From Tetrahymena thermophila SB210 (taxonomy: Eukaryota; Ciliophora; Oligohymenophorea; Hymenostomatida; Tetrahymenidae): DNA of 64,000 bases. Shown piece by piece: positions 62,321 to 64,000 of this stretch (its first letter is position 1; each line of letters opens with the position of its first letter). The translations under genes and the position numbers were made by a program. The notes beneath the pieces were generated by a model. That model did not search any database and had not been told where the DNA came from. It saw only the letters and a program-made list of their open reading frames with translations. Location: contig NW_002476086.1 in NCBI RefSeq assembly GCF_000189635.1, positions 62,001-126,000 of the forward strand, in the 5' to 3' direction.

Positions 62321-63588
62321 TTTTAATAACTTTTATTAAGTGAATATATCTTTTTAAGTGTTTTCTTTAAATAAAGGAAAGATTGATTACTAATATTTTA
62401 AATTAATATTTACTGTCAAATTTAATATTCTTGTAAAGATAAGCAAATAAATAAAATAAATAAATTATTTATTTCATAAAATCAAAATCAAAAATTTATT
62501 CAATCAGCTGGATTGAAAATTAAATAAGATTTCAAAATTGTATGATCTATCCCTAAACTTTATAATCATTCATTAAATATCATTTAAGATTATTTAAATT
62601 CAATAAAATTAATCATTAAATTTTCAAAGAATTGTGAAATACATTTTAGAAGCTAAATCATCTTTTTCTAATAATATTTATTTTAAACAATTTAGAAAAA
62701 ATAAAACATAAAAAAACATCCATCTTTAATTAAATAAATTCAGTAATAAATTTTTACTATAAATTTGAATAAAAAAAACATTTCTAATTTGGAAAATGGT
62801 TATTTATAATAAAATTAATAGTAGCATAACTTTTATCAAAATAGAATATTTGTAAATTTATAATTAAAAAAAATCAATTAATGTTAATATTTATTTTATA
62901 AAAATAATTTTTTACTTAATTTAACAAAAAATTAAATTATTATTTTACCAAATGTATAATGAATGATATATTTTGCATGAATTCAAAATTTTAAATGGTA
63001 TTATTAATTGATATTTTTTACATATATAAATTCGATATTTATTATTTATTGAAAAGTAATATTTAGTTTTTTTTAGATTTCATAAAATAATTTAATAATT
63101 CTACATATTTTCTAAAAATTTATTTTACAAAATTAAAAAATAAATGGTTTTATTTTTACTTAATTTAATAATAATTAGATGTTTTTAAAATTTTAAATCA
63201 ATAAGTTTGACTGCTGATAATAATGAATCTAAAAAATTGAAAAGCTTTGAATAATATTAATTTTCTAAAAATTTGATTACCTATTTAATTCAAATTGAGA
63301 ATATTAAAGCAATTATATCTCTAGTATTTAGAAAGTTGTTAAATTTGAATTCTAGCATAATTTTCAACGATATAAAAATGAAATTTTTATTGATTTGTTA
63401 ATATTTGCAAATCCAAACATATGTAAATAAATCATTACTAATGATATATTATTAATTATCAAATTATTATTTTTTTTTCATTTGCTTTGAATTTCAAAAT
63501 AGAAGCTCTTTAAATTTTGTAAACTATATATACATTTTAGAACACATTAAAGATTTTTATTAAAAATTAAGAAAGAGCATAAATACAA
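62321..63588. other. Long intergenic region, nothing recognised
   Basis: About 1.3 kb of AT-rich DNA between divergently transcribed genes, so it should hold both promoters. No coding frame, RNA gene or repeat is supported. Confidence 0.5.
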
Positions 63589-64000
63589 ATGAAGAGCTCT
63601 ACAAAATCTTCTTGCTTCAATGAATTGAATAATGCTCTAAAGGCAATTAAAAAGAATCAATAGCCTTAAAAGCTTTAACAATAAAATACTCTAAATAATT
63701 TATTTAATAGATCCTCTTCTTAGGCTTCCAATGTTCTTCTCACTTAAACATCTTAGAGTACTCAATAAAATATTGATATATTTTCTTAAAGAAATTCAAA
63801 TGCAAATCTCAAGCTCTAATTAAACGCTTCTAACAAATTAGAAAAAAAATCATCTAATGAAGTAATAAGAACATCTTATGCTGATTGTAGAAAATCTCCA
63901 TAGATTTCTTCGCCAAGAATTAAGGAAAGAAGTGACAAAGTATTATGTTAAACAAGCGGCCGTAAAAGCTAATATTTAAATAATAGTAATTTAAGTGGTA
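63589..64000 (+). CDS. Unrecognised Q/S/N-rich protein, 3' truncated by window end
   Basis: The frame opens at ATG in 'aaatacaaatg' and runs without TGA to the edge, 137 codons. It starts MKSSTKSSCFNELNNALKAI and is rich in Ser, Gln, Asn and Lys, with Ser-Pro pairs ('RKSPQISSPRIKERS') that could be kinase sites. Glutamine is written mainly as TAA/TAG. No domain is visible in the part present. The codon pattern leaves little doubt that it is coding. Confidence 0.78.

Noticed and set aside
1..64000. CRISPR array, bacterial operons, insertion sequences, phage genes
   Set aside because: No regularly spaced short repeats and no prokaryotic-type genes; spliced genes with reassigned stop codons show a ciliate nucleus.

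Overview
The window looks like macronuclear DNA of a ciliate, most likely Tetrahymena or a close relative. It is very AT-rich. TAA and TAG occur throughout otherwise clean coding frames, where they read as glutamine, and only TGA ends genes. Introns are short, AT-rich and GT..AG. The gene families (granule lattice protein, B-box cilia-type protein, very Q/N-rich proteins, large channel families) are ciliate-like. All coordinates come from hand translation with TGA as the only stop. Each splice model was checked for phase consistency, but none was checked by alignment.

Layout. 1-3.3 kb: 3' part of a Q/N-rich protein with C-[ST]-F-x-P-x-I motifs. 4.3-5.8 kb: a four-exon gene for a probable mitochondrial membrane protein. 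6.3-7.5 kb: four identical minus-strand tRNA-Ser(UGA) genes on a ~0.33-0.39 kb repeat. 7.7-9.0 kb: a phospholipid scramblase (minus). 10.6-12.2 kb: a secretory granule lattice / trichocyst-matrix type protein. 12.9-15.2 kb: an unrecognised Q/S/N-rich protein (minus).

16-55.5 kb is dominated by seven minus-strand genes for six-transmembrane channel-like proteins with a C-terminal cyclic-nucleotide-binding-type domain (called channels 1-7 here, left to right). Channels 2-7 share three introns at equivalent places, and exon 2 is exactly 302 nt in channels 3-7. All seven encode a perfect C-x2-C-x4-H-x4-C zinc knuckle shortly after the binding domain and a late 'YxxYFxxxN' type motif. Channels 2-7 have a GSN pore in place of the K+ signature GYG. 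Pairs 3/4 and 5/6 are recent duplicates, and a decayed last-exon fragment lies between 5 and 6. Interspersed are two TPR-type genes (20.9-24.3 kb, plus strand) and a 1556-residue membrane plus leucine-rich-repeat protein (38.4-43.1 kb, minus).

56-64 kb: a second TPR gene paralogous to the one at 22.7 kb, an AIG1/GIMAP-like GTPase with a membrane hairpin, a B-box zinc-finger gene with two awkward frame joints, decayed repeats around its 3' end, and the first 137 codons of an unrecognised Q/S-rich protein running off the window. The rest is AT-rich intergenic DNA in which I see no genes.
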